A DNA stretch of 64,000 nucleotides from Variovorax boronicumulans NBRC 103145 (GTDB lineage Bacteria; Pseudomonadota; Gammaproteobacteria; Burkholderiales; Burkholderiaceae_C): the NCBI RefSeq assembly GCF_001591345.1, contig NZ_BCUS01000023.1, positions 1 through 64,000 on the forward strand, read 5' to 3'. Position 1 is the stretch's first letter; each line of letters opens with the position of its first letter. Made by a program: the position numbers and the translations under genes. Positions 17,273-26,596 of this stretch are shown one piece after another. The notes beneath the pieces are model-generated. The model ran no database searches. It saw nothing but the letters and a program-made list of their open reading frames with translations, and was not told the origin of the DNA.

Positions 17273-19659
17273 CGTTCGGACCCCTTCGGCGGCTTGGATC
17301 TCAGCGTCGTCTGCACTTCTGGCAAGGACTGTTCCGTGCTGGTGCTCGTTTCATCGTCTGAGCGCACATCGCGCTTGTTGTCTTCCGGCGCCGAGGCGCC
17401 GTTGAGTTCGCGTAAGAGCCCAATCAGCCGTGCGGGATGCTTCAACCTGCGCAGGGCCGCCGATTCAATTTGGCGAATGCGCTCACGTGTCACGTCGAGC
17501 CGCGCGCCAATCTCTTCAAGCGTCATCGGCTCTTGGATGCCGATGCCAAAGCGCATACGCACGATGCTCTCTTCCTTGGGTTTGAGGGTGCCTAGAAATT
17601 TGGCCACTGAGCCGATCAATTGCATGTCGTCGACGATGTCCATTGGGTCACGGGCCGTGAATTGGTCCTTGGCATCGGCGGCAATGAGATCGTCCAATGC
17701 CTCGATCTCCTGAAGCGGCAGCGGCTCCAGTGCTGCACGGTCGAGCGCCAGAACCTTCTTGATCGGCAGCTGTACCCGCGCGGCGATCTCATCGATAGTA
17801 GGGGCGTGTCCGTGCCTGAGCTCGAAGGCATGAGTGGCTTGCGCGATGCGCTGGGTCTTCTCGTAGACGTGGACCGGAAGGCGGATGGTTTTGCTCTTGT
17901 CGGCGACATAGCGCCCGACTTGCTGGCGTATCCACCAAGTGGCATACGTCGAAAACTTGAAGCCCCTGCGCCAATCGTAGCGATCCACCGCCTTGATGAG
18001 ACCAATGTTCCCCTCCTGCAGCAGATCGTCCAAGGGTTGACCGCTGAAGAGATACTTTTTCGCGATGGAATGGACGAGCTTCAAGTTCGCGACGGCCATC
18101 TGGTCGCGCGCGCCGCGGTAGTCCTTCATCGCTTGCGCGAACGCAAAAGCAGGCTCGTGCTCCCCGGCCAAGTCGGAGTCGGCTAGTTCCAGAAGGAAGC
18201 CGCGGGTCAAGCCCAGCGAGGCGAGCGTGTCTCGGCAAGCACTCCATTCGGGGGTGTCTTGCCTAGCGCCGATGGCGAGGCCTGACAAGAGTTCAGCGTT
18301 GGTGCAGAACTCCGACAGCTCGTTGACGGATTCCTTGGCGTCAAGGTCAAGTTGGGAGTCGCCTTCGTCGCCAACGGCCTCGGTCGACAGATGGGAGTCG
18401 GCGGCGGGCTCGGGGCTTGGACTTGGTTCAGCGTCTTGAAGCTCGAGCTGCGGGCCGGAGGACAGCCAGCGCAGCGGCTTCGTGTTCGACGTAACCTTCT
18501 TGGCCGCGTCCAGCACTCTGTTGATGCCAGAAGGCCACAAAGCTAGCGCGTCGAGCGCTTTCGCCACGCCGTGCTCCATGGCTTGGCCCAGGGCGACCTC
18601 GGCCTCTGCAGTTAGAAGTGCCTCGCGCTGGAGTTCCCGCTGGTAGATGCGCAGGGGCTCATTGCGACGCCCGGCCAAGTCATCAACGAACGCTATTGCT
18701 TCGTTGACTACGTCTTCCTCATCAGGCTCCGTCTCAGGCGTGACAAACACCTCAAAGCTCTCGTGGGAGGCCGAATACTCGAACCGCTCGTCAGTCTCGG
18801 CGCCCAAGTCGTTGATAACCATGCACAGGAGCGCGCCAGCTTCCACGTTGGGCTCGCCATCGTCGCCAAGTGTCAAGTCCTCAATCGCTGAGTAAGGGAC
18901 GCTGCCCTCGCGAACGGCGCGAAGCAAAACTAGGCGCAGCCGCTCACGAGCCTCGGTGTTGTCGGCACGCGGGAGCGGCGTAGCCCGATTGGGCAGGAAA
19001 GTCTCAAAGTCTTCCCAGTCGGCGGACGTGTCGATGGGCTGGTGTTCGGAGATGGCGCTTTGGACTTCGAAGGCCGCAACCGAGAGCGCATGATCTCCCT
19101 CGGGTGGCGGCTGGTCCTCTTCGGCTTCCCATCCAGTCAAGTCGAACGCATTGCCATCCTCGCCGAAGGTCCACTCGATCATGCGGGAGGTATTAGCCTC
19201 AAGTCCTTTGCCAGAGGATCGTTCTGTGGGGTGGGCAGCATCGGCAAGGTGGCGGGCTGGCGGATTGTTGGTGGCCAGCATTTCTTGCCTGTCGACCGCG
19301 ACATGCGCGGGCTCACAAGAGACGTCCTCGCTATGCGAAGTCATCCGCGGTGTGCATGCGGCCTCAATGGCCGAAGCTGCGCCGAGGGCACCTGCAGCCC
19401 GCGCGATGCCGAGAGCGTTCCGTCCCGAAGGATCAAGCAGCTCGGCGTTGGCGCCGGCAGCAAGCAGGAGTTTGCAGATGGCCGATTTATTGCGGGCTGC
19501 CGACAGCATGAGGGGGGTTTGGCCCTTGTCGTCGCGCGCGTTTAGGTCGTCGCCGCGGTCGATGTGGACTTGGACTGCGGCCTCGACGCCTGCCACAACG
19601 GCTATCCTCAGAAATCTGCTCAGGAGAGGCGCATCTTGGGCAGCCGCTGTCATGCCCAT
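17269..19659 (-). CDS. Ankyrin-repeat / sigma-70 fusion protein
   Basis: 796 aa, first gene of the operon. Residues 36-100 carry ankyrin repeats (GDDLNARDDKGQTPLMLSAA, then AICKLLLAAGANAELLDPSG). A region 1.1-like segment (about 245-292) ends CMVINDLGAETDE. Region 1.2 is at 334-364 (EPLRIYQRELQREALLTAEA), followed by an insertion rich in acidic residues, region 2 (about 520-590, DLLQEGNIGLIKAVDRYDWR and TYATWWIRQ), region 3 (590-660) and region 4 (696-745, EEIGARLDVTRERIRQIESA). The layout is that of a primary sigma factor with an added ankyrin head. It could direct RNA polymerase to the operon's own promoter, or sense phage proteins through the ankyrin repeats. GGAAGAAG precedes the ATG; the stop overlaps the ATPase start. 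Confidence 0.9.
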   Translation of the reverse strand: MGMTAAAQDAPLLSRFLRIAVVAGVEAAVQVHIDRGDDLNARDDKGQTPLMLSAARNKSAICKLLLAAGANAELLDPSGRNALGIARAAGALGAASAIEAACTPRMTSHSEDVSCEPAHVAVDRQEMLATNNPPARHLADAAHPTERSSGKGLEANTSRMIEWTFGEDGNAFDLTGWEAEEDQPPPEGDHALSVAAFEVQSAISEHQPIDTSADWEDFETFLPNRATPLPRADNTEARERLRLVLLRAVREGSVPYSAIEDLTLGDDGEPNVEAGALLCMVINDLGAETDERFEYSASHESFEVFVTPETEPDEEDVVNEAIAFVDDLAGRRNEPLRIYQRELQREALLTAEAEVALGQAMEHGVAKALDALALWPSGINRVLDAAKKVTSNTKPLRWLSSGPQLELQDAEPSPSPEPAADSHLSTEAVGDEGDSQLDLDAKESVNELSEFCTNAELLSGLAIGARQDTPEWSACRDTLASLGLTRGFLLELADSDLAGEHEPAFAFAQAMKDYRGARDQMAVANLKLVHSIAKKYLFSGQPLDDLLQEGNIGLIKAVDRYDWRRGFKFSTYATWWIRQQVGRYVADKSKTIRLPVHVYEKTQRIAQATHAFELRHGHAPTIDEIAARVQLPIKKVLALDRAALEPLPLQEIEALDDLIAADAKDQFTARDPMDIVDDMQLIGSVAKFLGTLKPKEESIVRMRFGIGIQEPMTLEEIGARLDVTRERIRQIESAALRRLKHPARLIGLLRELNGASAPEDNKRDVRSDDETSTSTEQSLPEVQTTLRSKPPKGSER

Positions 19660-19779
19660 GCTTCTTCCCGGAGTGCCTGAGAGGCGATCTCCGTGCTTAG
19701 CTGAAGATTTCCTCTATCCCCCGGTTCAAAGCGACGACTATGGCCGCGCAATGTAGTAATTTCTGCGGCCATTTCGGCT

Positions 19780-19811
19780 CTGTAGAATTTGAATTGTTAC
19801 AAATTCTACAG
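19780..19811. promoter_or_regulatory. Perfect 12-bp inverted repeat upstream of the defence-like operon
   Basis: CTGTAGAATTTG (19780-19791) and CAAATTCTACAG (19800-19811), 8 bp apart, about 120 bp before the sigma/ankyrin ATG. It is A/T-rich in an otherwise G+C-rich genome. It is a good candidate operator, or an atypical promoter region used by the sigma factor itself. Confidence 0.55.
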
Positions 19812-19987
19812 TGATGGCGTGCGGCAAATCTGCTCGTTTTCCAGGGTCTCGCCTTGCATTGCGCTCAATTGCATGTCTGCAGTGCGCTCTGATGCGGCAA
19901 CAATGGTCAACAAGACCGTATCAACCTGAGCCTAGGTGAGGCCGCGCCAATTGGTGGTTTCAAGAAGGACTCACAGCTAGACCAATG

Positions 19988-20023
19988 AGAAAAGCCCCTG
20001 ACTCTTACGAATCAGGGGCTTTT
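19988..20023 (-). terminator. Intrinsic terminator of tRNA-Thr
   Basis: On minus, AAAGCCCCTGA pairs with TCAGGGGCTTT around a 10-nt loop and ends in TTTTC. It lies 4 bp past the tRNA 3' end. The loop contains ATTCGTAA, also present in the tRNA anticodon loop. Confidence 0.88.
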
Positions 20024-20026
20024 AAT

Positions 20027-20102
20027 TGGTGCCGGAGAGATGAATCGAACACCCGACCTTCTCATTACGAATGAGCTGCTCTACCGACTGAGCTACACCG
20101 GC
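20027..20102 (-). tRNA. tRNA-Thr (anticodon CGT)
   Basis: 76-nt tRNA with encoded CCA. Loop TTCGTAA gives anticodon CGT, reading ACG. The D-arm GCTC/GAGC and T-arm GGGTG/CATCT with GTTCGATT are normal. Two irregularities: T6-T67 in the acceptor stem and G27-A43 at the base of the anticodon stem. It lies downstream of fbp and next to the accessory island. Confidence 0.93.
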
Positions 20103-20127
20103 GAAGCCTCAGATTATAGCCAAGAAA

Positions 20128-21141
20128 TCAAGGCTTCTCGGCGTGGTACTGCGTCAAACGCTCGACTTCGTGACGCGAACCCAACATCACGCTCACGCGC
20201 TCGTGCAGTTTGGTGGGCTTCAGGTCGAGGATGCGCTGCTTGCCGTTGGTGGCGGCGCCGCCGGCCTGCTCGACGAGCCAGCTCATGGGGTTGGCCTCGT
20301 ACATCAGGCGCAGCTTGCCGGCCTTTTCGGGCTCGCGCTTGTCCCACGGGTACATGAACACGCCGCCGCGCATCAGGATGCGGTGCACGTCGGCCACCAT
20401 GCTGGCAATCCAGCGCATGTTGAAGTCCTTGCCGCGCGGGCCTTCCTTGCCGGCCAGGCATTCATCGATGTAGCGCTTCACGGGCTCGTCCCAGTGGCGC
20501 ATGTTGCTCATGTTGATGGCAAATTCCTTGGTGTCGGCTGGAATCTGGATGTCTTCCTGCGTGAGCACGAAGCTGCCTTGCTCGCGGTCGAGCGTGAACA
20601 TGGCCACGCCGTTGCCCACGGTGAGCACGAGGGTGGTCTGCGGGCCGTAGATGCAGTAGCCGGCAGCCACTTGCTGGGTGCCGGGCTGCAGAAAGTCGGC
20701 TTCCTGCACGCCGGGGGTGTCGTCGGGCTTCTTCAGCACGCTGAAGATGGTGCCGATGCTCACGTTGACGTCGATGTTGCTGCTGCCGTCGAGCGGATCG
20801 AACATCAAGAGGTATTCGCCCTGCGGGTAGCGGTTGGGCACCACGTGGATGGTTTCCATCTCTTCGCTGGCCATGGCCGCGAGGTGGCCGCCCCATTCGT
20901 TGGCTTCAATGAGCACTTCGTTGGCGATGATGTCCAGCTTCTTCTGGATTTCGCCCTGCACGTTCTCGCTCTCGGCCGTGCCGAGCACGCCACCCAGCGC
21001 GCCCTTGTTGACGGCCTGGCTGATGCTCTTGCAGGCGCGGGCGACCACTTCGAGCAACAGGCGCAGCTGGCCGGGAATGAGGCCGTCGGCGCGTTGCTGC
21101 TCGACGAGGTAGCGGGTGAAGGAGATTTTTTGTTGAGCCAT
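20128..21141 (-). CDS. fbp: Fructose-1,6-bisphosphatase class I
   Basis: 337-aa gluconeogenic / Calvin-type phosphatase that converts fructose-1,6-bisphosphate to fructose-6-phosphate in the cytoplasm. The metal site [11 protein letters not shown] with the preceding ASEEMET and NEWGGHLA segments is intact, as are [13 protein letters not shown] and [20 protein letters not shown] of the sugar-phosphate site. Length is typical. It lies 23 bp downstream of pepN on the same strand. Confidence 0.97.
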   Translation of the reverse strand: MAQQKISFTRYLVEQQRADGLIPGQLRLLLEVVARACKSISQAVNKGALGGVLGTAESENVQGEIQKKLDIIANEVLIEANEWGGHLAAMASEEMETIHVVPNRYPQGEYLLMFDPLDGSSNIDVNVSIGTIFSVLKKPDDTPGVQEADFLQPGTQQVAAGYCIYGPQTTLVLTVGNGVAMFTLDREQGSFVLTQEDIQIPADTKEFAINMSNMRHWDEPVKRYIDECLAGKEGPRGKDFNMRWIASMVADVHRILMRGGVFMYPWDKREPEKAGKLRLMYEANPMSWLVEQAGGAATNGKQRILDLKPTKLHERVSVMLGSRHEVERLTQYHAEKP

Positions 21142-21164
21142 GGATCTTGTGGGGTTCGGTGGGT

Positions 21165-23864
21165 TCAGTTTCCGGCAAGGGCGCGGGTGACGACTTCGTG
21201 GGTGTCCTTGCTCAGGTCGGGCTTGGCGGCCACGCGGGCGATCGCTTCGCGCGCGGCGCTGCGGTAGGGCTCGGCCAGCTTGCTCCAGCGGTCGAGCGCG
21301 CGCGCCAGGCGGGCGGCCACCTGGGGGTTGATGGCGTCGAGCTCGATTACGCGCTCGCTCCAGAACACGTAGCCGGCCGCGTCGGCGCGGTGGAAGGCGC
21401 CGGGGTTGCCGCTGCAGTAGCTGAAGATCACGCTGCGCGCGCGGTTGGGGTTCTTCAGCGAGAAGTCGGGGTGCTTCATGAGCTGCTTGACCAGCGGCAG
21501 GATGTCGCCGCCGCGGTCACTGGCGCCGGCCTGCAGCGAGAACCACTTGTCGATGACCAGCGCCTCGTCCTTGAACATGGCGTGGAAGCGCGCGAGCGCC
21601 TGCGCCGCCAGGGTGTGGCCCGACGACACGAGGGCGTTGAGCGCGTTGAAGCGGTCGGTCATGTTGCCCGCGTCCTTGAAGCGCTGCAGCGTCTTGCCGG
21701 GCCACACGGTGTCGCCCGAGGCGCGCGCCGCCAGGCACAAAAAGTTGAGCGCCATGCCGGCCAGCGCACGGCGGCCCGACGAGGTCGGGTCGGGCGTGTA
21801 GGCGCCGGTGTCCTTGTTGTCTTCGTAGGCCTGTTCCCAGTCGGCGAAGAGGGCGGTGGCGAGCTGGGCGCGCATGGCTTCGCGCACGAGGTGCACGCGC
21901 TGCGGATCGACCACGTCGAGCTGTTCGGCAATGTAGGTTTCCGACGGCAGCGTGAGCACCAGTTCCTTGAAGGCGGCGTCGAGCTGCGGGTGGCGCAGCA
22001 CGCCGCGCATGGCGTCGAGGTAGGCGTCGTTGAGCACCGGCGTGGTGTCGGTGGCGTGCGCGGCAATGGCTTGCAGCGCGGCGCGCAGGCCCAGGCGCTG
22101 GCCGGCTTCCCAGCGGTTGAACGGATCGGGGTCGTTGGCCAGCAGGGTGAGCAGTTGGGCGTCGGTGTACGCAAAGTCGAGGATCACCGGCGCGCTGAAG
22201 CCGCGCAAGATCGACGGCACGGGCTCGGCGTCCAGGCCCACGAAGGTGATCTGCTCGCCGGCGCGCGACAGCACGATGGTGCGGGTGCCGCGTGCCACGT
22301 CGCTTTCGCCCTCGAGCTGCATGGGCAGTTCGCGGCCGGTGGCGGCGTCGAGCAGGCCGATGTTCAGCGGGATGACGAAGGGTTCTTTGGTCTGCTGGCC
22401 CGGCGTGGGCGGGCAGCTTTGCACCACGCTCAGGGTGTAGCTGCGGTTCTGCGCGTCGTACACGCCGTGCGCGGCCAGGCGGGGCGTGCCGGCCTGGCTG
22501 TACCAGCGCTTGAACTGGGGCAGCAGGCGGGCCAGTTCGGAGTCGGGGTTGGCGTCGGCAATGGCCTGGGCGAAGTCGTCGCAGGTCACGGCCTGGCCGT
22601 CGTGGCGCTCGAAGTACAGGGTGATGCCTTTTTCGAAGCCCTTGCGGCCGACCAGCGTCTGCATCATGCGAACGACCTCGGCACCCTTTTCGTAGATGGT
22701 GACGGTGTAGAAATTGCTGATCTCGATGTAGCTGTCGGGCCGCACCGGGTGGGCCATGGGGCCGGCGTCTTCGGGAAATTGGGCGGTGCGCAGAACGCGC
22801 ACGTCTTCGATGCGCTTCACGGCGCGGGCCGAGGCGTCGGCGCACAGGTCCTGGCTGAACTCCTGGTCGCGGAAGACGGTGAGGCCTTCTTTCAGCGAGA
22901 GCTGGAACCAGTCGCGGCAGGTCACGCGGTCGCCGCTCCAGTTGTGGAAGTACTCGTGGCCGACCACGCTTTCGATGTTGCTGTAGTCGGCGTCGGTGGC
23001 GGTGGCCTGGTTGGCCAGAACGTACTTCGTGTTGAAGATGTTCAGGCCCTTGTTCTCCATGGCGCCCATGTTGAAGTCGCTGGTGGCCACGATCATGAAG
23101 CGGTCCAGGTCCAGGGGCAGGCCGAAGCGGGCTTCGTCCCACAGCACGGAGTTGACCAGCGAGTTCATGGCGTGCTCGGTCTTGTCGAGGTCGCCGGCGC
23201 GCACGTACACCTGCAGCAGATGTTCCTTGCCGCTGCGCGCTTTGATGCGCTGCTCGCGCGCCACGAGCTTGCCCGCCACCAGGGCGAACAGGTAGCTGGG
23301 TTTCTTGAAGGGGTCGACCCACTTGGCGAAGTGGCGGCCCTCGGGCAGCTCGCCCTGGTCGACAAGGTTGCCGTTCGACAGCAGCACCGGGTAGGCGGCC
23401 TTGCTGGCGCGCAGCGTGACGGTGTACATCGCCATCACATCGGGACGGTCGAGGAAGTAGGTGATGCGGCGAAAGCCCTCGGCCTCGCACTGCGTGAAGA
23501 AGGTATCTTCGCTCACGAACAGGCCCATCAGCTTGGTGTTCTTGATGGGGCAGCAGGTGGTGAAGAGTTCGAGCTCGAACGCATCGGGCAAACCGTCGAT
23601 GACGAGCTGGTCGCCTTCCATGCGGAACGAGGCGCCCTGGCCGTTCACGAGCACGCGCGCCAGGTTGAGCTCGTCGCCGTCCAGGCGCAGCGGCTGGGCC
23701 GGCACCTCAGGGTTGCGGCGCAGCTGCATGCGGTTGAGCACGCGGGTCTTGGCGGGGTCGAGGTCGAAGGTCAGGTCGACGGTGTCGATCCAGAACGCCG
23801 GCGCGGCATAGTCTTCGCGGCGGATGGCAATGGGTTGCCCTTGGGCGTCACGCTGAAGCAGCAT
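21165..23864 (-). CDS. pepN: Aminopeptidase N
   Basis: 899-aa M1-family zinc aminopeptidase that removes N-terminal residues from peptides in the cytoplasm. The exopeptidase motif GAMENKG and the zinc site [15 protein letters not shown] with the downstream Glu in [13 protein letters not shown] are present. The ERAP1-like helical C-terminal half is complete, so the length matches E. coli PepN. Its start overlaps the HAD gene stop by 17 bases, suggesting co-translation. Confidence 0.97.
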   Translation of the reverse strand: MLLQRDAQGQPIAIRREDYAAPAFWIDTVDLTFDLDPAKTRVLNRMQLRRNPEVPAQPLRLDGDELNLARVLVNGQGASFRMEGDQLVIDGLPDAFELELFTTCCPIKNTKLMGLFVSEDTFFTQCEAEGFRRITYFLDRPDVMAMYTVTLRASKAAYPVLLSNGNLVDQGELPEGRHFAKWVDPFKKPSYLFALVAGKLVAREQRIKARSGKEHLLQVYVRAGDLDKTEHAMNSLVNSVLWDEARFGLPLDLDRFMIVATSDFNMGAMENKGLNIFNTKYVLANQATATDADYSNIESVVGHEYFHNWSGDRVTCRDWFQLSLKEGLTVFRDQEFSQDLCADASARAVKRIEDVRVLRTAQFPEDAGPMAHPVRPDSYIEISNFYTVTIYEKGAEVVRMMQTLVGRKGFEKGITLYFERHDGQAVTCDDFAQAIADANPDSELARLLPQFKRWYSQAGTPRLAAHGVYDAQNRSYTLSVVQSCPPTPGQQTKEPFVIPLNIGLLDAATGRELPMQLEGESDVARGTRTIVLSRAGEQITFVGLDAEPVPSILRGFSAPVILDFAYTDAQLLTLLANDPDPFNRWEAGQRLGLRAALQAIAAHATDTTPVLNDAYLDAMRGVLRHPQLDAAFKELVLTLPSETYIAEQLDVVDPQRVHLVREAMRAQLATALFADWEQAYEDNKDTGAYTPDPTSSGRRALAGMALNFLCLAARASGDTVWPGKTLQRFKDAGNMTDRFNALNALVSSGHTLAAQALARFHAMFKDEALVIDKWFSLQAGASDRGGDILPLVKQLMKHPDFSLKNPNRARSVIFSYCSGNPGAFHRADAAGYVFWSERVIELDAINPQVAARLARALDRWSKLAEPYRSAAREAIARVAAKPDLSKDTHEVVTRALAGN

Positions 23865-24537
23865 CGAGGGTCTCCAGAAAATTCGAATGGGCCAGTTCGT
23901 TGTAGTCGCGAACGGCGGCGATCACGTGGGGGCCGGCCAGCTCGGCGGCCGTATGGGTGCTGCACACGGCCACGGCGCGCATGCCGCCGCGGCGGGCGGC
24001 TTCGATGCCGAAGGGCGCGTCTTCGAAGACGATGCAGCGCTCGGGCGCCACGCCGATGCGGCGCGCGGCTTCCAGGAAGATCGCGGGCGTGGGCTTGCCC
24101 GAAAAGCCTTCGTCGCCGCCGACGATGGCCAGCGGCAGCGGGTCCATCTTCAGGCGCGACATGGCGAACGCGATGTTGTGCCTGTCGCCGGCCGTGCCCA
24201 CCGCCACCTTCAGGCCGCGTGCCACCGCGGCCTGGGCGAAGGCGGTGAAGCCCGCCACTTCGGTGAAGTTGTCGTGAAAGAGCTCGCGGTAGATCTCTTC
24301 CTTCTCGTGCACCATCGCCTGGCACTCGGCATCGGAGAGCTCGCGCTCGAACAGCTCGCGCATGCTCTCGGTGCCGGTGCGGCCCGTGGTGCGCGCGAGG
24401 ATCTCGCTCACGTCGAGCTGCACGCCGTGGCGCTGCGCGAAGGTCACCCACGAGCGCGCATGCCAGGGCATGGAGTCGATCATGGTGCCGTCCATGTCGA
24501 AGATCAGGGCTTCGACCCTGCCGGTGTTCAGGCTCAT
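23848..24537 (-). CDS. HAD-IA family phosphatase, beta-phosphoglucomutase-like
   Basis: 229-aa HAD hydrolase. Motif I is FDMDGTMID (Asp nucleophile and acid/base Asp), motif II falls in VAVGTAGD, and motifs III and IV in GKPTPAIFLEAA and CIVFEDAPFGIEAA. The alpha-helical cap between residues 20 and 85 is of the beta-phosphoglucomutase type. It sits between prfB and pepN on the same strand. Substrate unknown; small sugar phosphates are likely. Confidence 0.9.
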   Translation of the reverse strand: MSLNTGRVEALIFDMDGTMIDSMPWHARSWVTFAQRHGVQLDVSEILARTTGRTGTESMRELFERELSDAECQAMVHEKEEIYRELFHDNFTEVAGFTAFAQAAVARGLKVAVGTAGDRHNIAFAMSRLKMDPLPLAIVGGDEGFSGKPTPAIFLEAARRIGVAPERCIVFEDAPFGIEAARRGGMRAVAVCSTHTAAELAGPHVIAAVRDYNELAHSNFLETLDAASA

Positions 24538-24540
24538 CGG

Positions 24541-25645
24541 TCAGACGCCTTGCTTGAGCGAGGCTTCGATGAACACGTCGAGGTCGCCGTCGAGCACCTT
24601 CTGCGTGGCCGAGACTTCGACGTTGGTGCGCAGGTCCTTGATGCGGCTGTTGTCCAGCACGTAGCTGCGGATCTGGTGGCCCCAGCCCACGTCGGTCTTG
24701 CTGTCCTCGAGCTTTTGCTGCTCTTCCTGGCGCTTGCGCATCTCGTGGTCGTACAGGCGCGAGCGCAGGCGCTTCCACGCCACGTCGCGGTTGCTGTGCT
24801 GGCTGCGGCCGTCCTGGCACTGCACGACGATGCCGGTCGGGATGTGCGTCAGGCGCACGGCCGAGTCGGTCTTGTTGATGTGCTGGCCGCCGGCGCCGCT
24901 GGCGCGGAAGGTGTCGGTGCGCACGTCCGAAGGGTTGATCTCGATCTCGATCGAGTCGTCGATTTCGGGGTACACGAAGATCGATGCGAAGCTGGTGTGG
25001 CGCCCGCCCGACGAGTCGAACGGCGACTTGCGCACCAGGCGGTGCACGCCGGTCTCGGTGCGCAGCAGGCCGAAGGCGTAGTCGCCCTCGACCTTGATGG
25101 TCGCGCCCTTGATGCCGGCGGTGTCGCCGGGCGTTTCGTCTTCGATCTGCGTCTTGAAGCCCTTGCGCTCGGCGTACTTCAGGTACTGGCGCAGCAGCAT
25201 GCTGGCCCAGTCGCAGGCCTCGGTGCCACCGGCGCCGGCCTGGATGTCGACGAAGGCGTTCAGCGGATCGGCCGGGTTGTTGAACATCCGGCGGAACTCG
25301 AGCTGCTTGATGTCGGCTTCGAGCGTGGCGGCGTCGTCGGCAATGGCCTGCAGGCCGTCGAGGTCGCCGTCTTCCTTCGACATCTCGAAGAGCTCGGTGT
25401 TGTCCGACAGCCCGTTGGTGAGCCGGTCGAGCGTGACGACCACGTCGTCGAGCGACTTCTTTTCCTTGCCCAGTTCCTGGGCCTTCTTCGGGTCGTTCCA
25501 GACGTTCGGGTCTTCGAGCGATGCGTTGACTGTCCTCAGTCGTTCAGCTTTGGCATCGTAGTCAAAGATACCTCCGTAAATCGACCGTACGGACGCTCAG
25601 GTCCGCGAGCATTGCGCCGATTTGGTTGATCTGTTCTGCGTCCAT
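24541..25645 (-). CDS. prfB: Peptide chain release factor 2 (programmed +1 frameshift)
   Basis: RF2 recognises UGA and UAA stop codons. The gene is read as 25645 down to 25565 (27 codons, [20 protein letters not shown]...), then a +1 slip at CTT-TGA, then 25563 down to 24541, giving 367 aa, the usual length. The GGQ peptidyl-hydrolysis loop ([19 protein letters not shown]) and the anticodon-like SPF tripeptide (KSPFDSSG) are present. The shift lets low RF2 levels raise RF2 synthesis. Translating only the longer frame would miss the start. Confidence 0.96.
25562..25578 (-). promoter_or_regulatory. RF2 programmed frameshift site
   Basis: On minus the sequence reads CGGAGGTATCTTTGAC: an internal Shine-Dalgarno-like GGAGG just upstream of the slippery CTT and the in-frame TGA, then C. 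This matches the conserved RF2 recoding site. Confidence 0.93.
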
Positions 25646-25733
25646 GGGGTGTCCTGACTGTGTGAGGTTGGTGTTCGGGGGAACCCGTCATTTTCTCACG
25701 GTCCGCCAACCCGCCAGGCAGCGCCCCTGTATT

Positions 25734-25760
25734 GCGCCTTCCCTCTCGGGGGGAAGGCGC
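25734..25760 (-). terminator. Hairpin downstream of the metQ-like gene
   Basis: GCGCCTTCCC (25734-25743) pairs perfectly with GGGAAGGCGC (25751-25760), 12 bp past the metQ-like stop at 25772. There is no T-run, so termination strength is uncertain. Confidence 0.5.
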
Positions 25761-25771
25761 GGGCACCGGAA

Positions 25772-26596
25772 TCAGAACGCCGGAATCAGCGACCCCTTGA
25801 ACTGCGTCTCGATGAAGCTGCGCACCTCCGGCGACTGGTAGGCCGCCACGAGGCGCTTGGCCCAGGGCTTGTCCTTGTCGGCGCGGCGCACGGCGATCAG
25901 GTTGGCGTAGGGGCTCTGGGCCGATTCCTTGATGACGGCGTCCTTGCCGAAGGACAGGCCGGCCTTCTCGGCGTAGTCGTTGTTGATGGCCGAAATGGCC
26001 AAGTCGTCGAGCGAGCGCGGCAGCTGGGCGGCGTCCAGCGACACGAGCTTGAGCTTCTTGGGGTTGGTCACCACGTCCAGCGGCGTGGCGTTGTTGTTCT
26101 TCACGGCCTCGGGCTTGAGGGTGATGAGCTTGGCCTGTTGCAGCAGCAGCAGGGCGCGGTTGCCGTTCGACGGGTCGTTCTGGATGCCGACCGAGGCGCC
26201 GTCGGCCAGCTGGTCGATCGACTTGATCTTGCGCGAGTAGAAGCCCAGCGGCGCGGTGATGGTCAGGCCCACGGGCACGAGGTCGAAGCCGCGCGCCTTG
26301 ATCTGGTTGTCCAGGAAGGGCTGGTGCTGGAAGGCGTTGGCGTCGAGGTCGCCGGCGGCCAGCGCCGCGTTGGGCAGCTGATAGTCGTTGAACACCACGA
26401 CCTGGACGGTCAGGCCGTCCTTGGCGGCGACCTTCTTGACCACCTCGAACACCTGCTCGGCGCTGCCGACGGAAATGCCGACCTTGACGGTGTTCTTGTT
26501 GTCCTGCGCCAAGGCAGTGCTGCCAGCGAAAAGGGCGGTGACGAGGGTGGCGAGGGTGGCGAGCGTGAGGCCGCGGCGGCGGAAAGTGGAATGCAT
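25772..26596 (-). CDS. MetQ/NlpA family substrate-binding protein (copy 1)
   Basis: 274 aa from ATG 26596 (MHSTFRRRGLTLATLATLV), with a Sec signal peptide ending near ALAQ; no lipobox Cys. The mature part follows the MetQ pattern: TVKVGISVGSAEQVFEVVKK, FNDYQLPNAALAAGDLDANAFQHQPFL and ISAINNDYAEKAGLS. It is periplasmic and feeds an ABC importer. It is divergent from the ATPase/permease/second-MetQ operon at 26832, so two receptors may share one transporter. Ligand is probably methionine or another sulfur compound. Confidence 0.9.
   Translation of the reverse strand: MHSTFRRRGLTLATLATLVTALFAGSTALAQDNKNTVKVGISVGSAEQVFEVVKKVAAKDGLTVQVVVFNDYQLPNAALAAGDLDANAFQHQPFLDNQIKARGFDLVPVGLTITAPLGFYSRKIKSIDQLADGASVGIQNDPSNGNRALLLLQQAKLITLKPEAVKNNNATPLDVVTNPKKLKLVSLDAAQLPRSLDDLAISAINNDYAEKAGLSFGKDAVIKESAQSPYANLIAVRRADKDKPWAKRLVAAYQSPEVRSFIETQFKGSLIPAF

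Larger units (their letters stand above)
7300..19812. other. Accessory island with a methylase/Vsr/AIPR/Z1/GHKL/sigma system
   Basis: This block differs from its surroundings in base composition; for example 8161-8220 is 27/60 G+C against 44/60 at 40681-40740. It holds a small unknown gene, a C5-cytosine methylase and, convergent to it, six tightly packed minus-strand genes ending at Vsr. The right end comes within about 220 bp of tRNA-Thr, a usual integration neighbourhood. No integrase, transposase or direct repeat of the tRNA end was found, so the borders are approximate and set by composition and gene content. Confidence 0.75.
19660..20026. other. Intergenic region between the sigma/ankyrin gene and tRNA-Thr
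   Basis: 367 bp without a gene. The operon-proximal part holds two inverted repeats: ATGGCCGC / GCGGCCAT (19740-19747 with 19765-19772) and a 12-bp perfect one at 19780-19811. 19988-20023 is the tRNA terminator. I see nothing recognisable in 19812-19987. Confidence 0.7.

Noticed and set aside
7050..20110. Attachment-site direct repeats flanking the island
   Set aside because: I looked for the tRNA-Thr 3' end sequence near the left edge and found no match, and no integrase gene is present. Only an 8-bp match in the terminator was seen.
21147..24248. Long plus-strand open frame of about 1,030 codons antisense to pepN and the HAD gene
   Set aside because: Composition is that of a shadow frame (Val, Gly, His, Ala rich, no domain); pepN and HAD motifs on the other strand are unmistakable. 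High G+C genomes give such frames.
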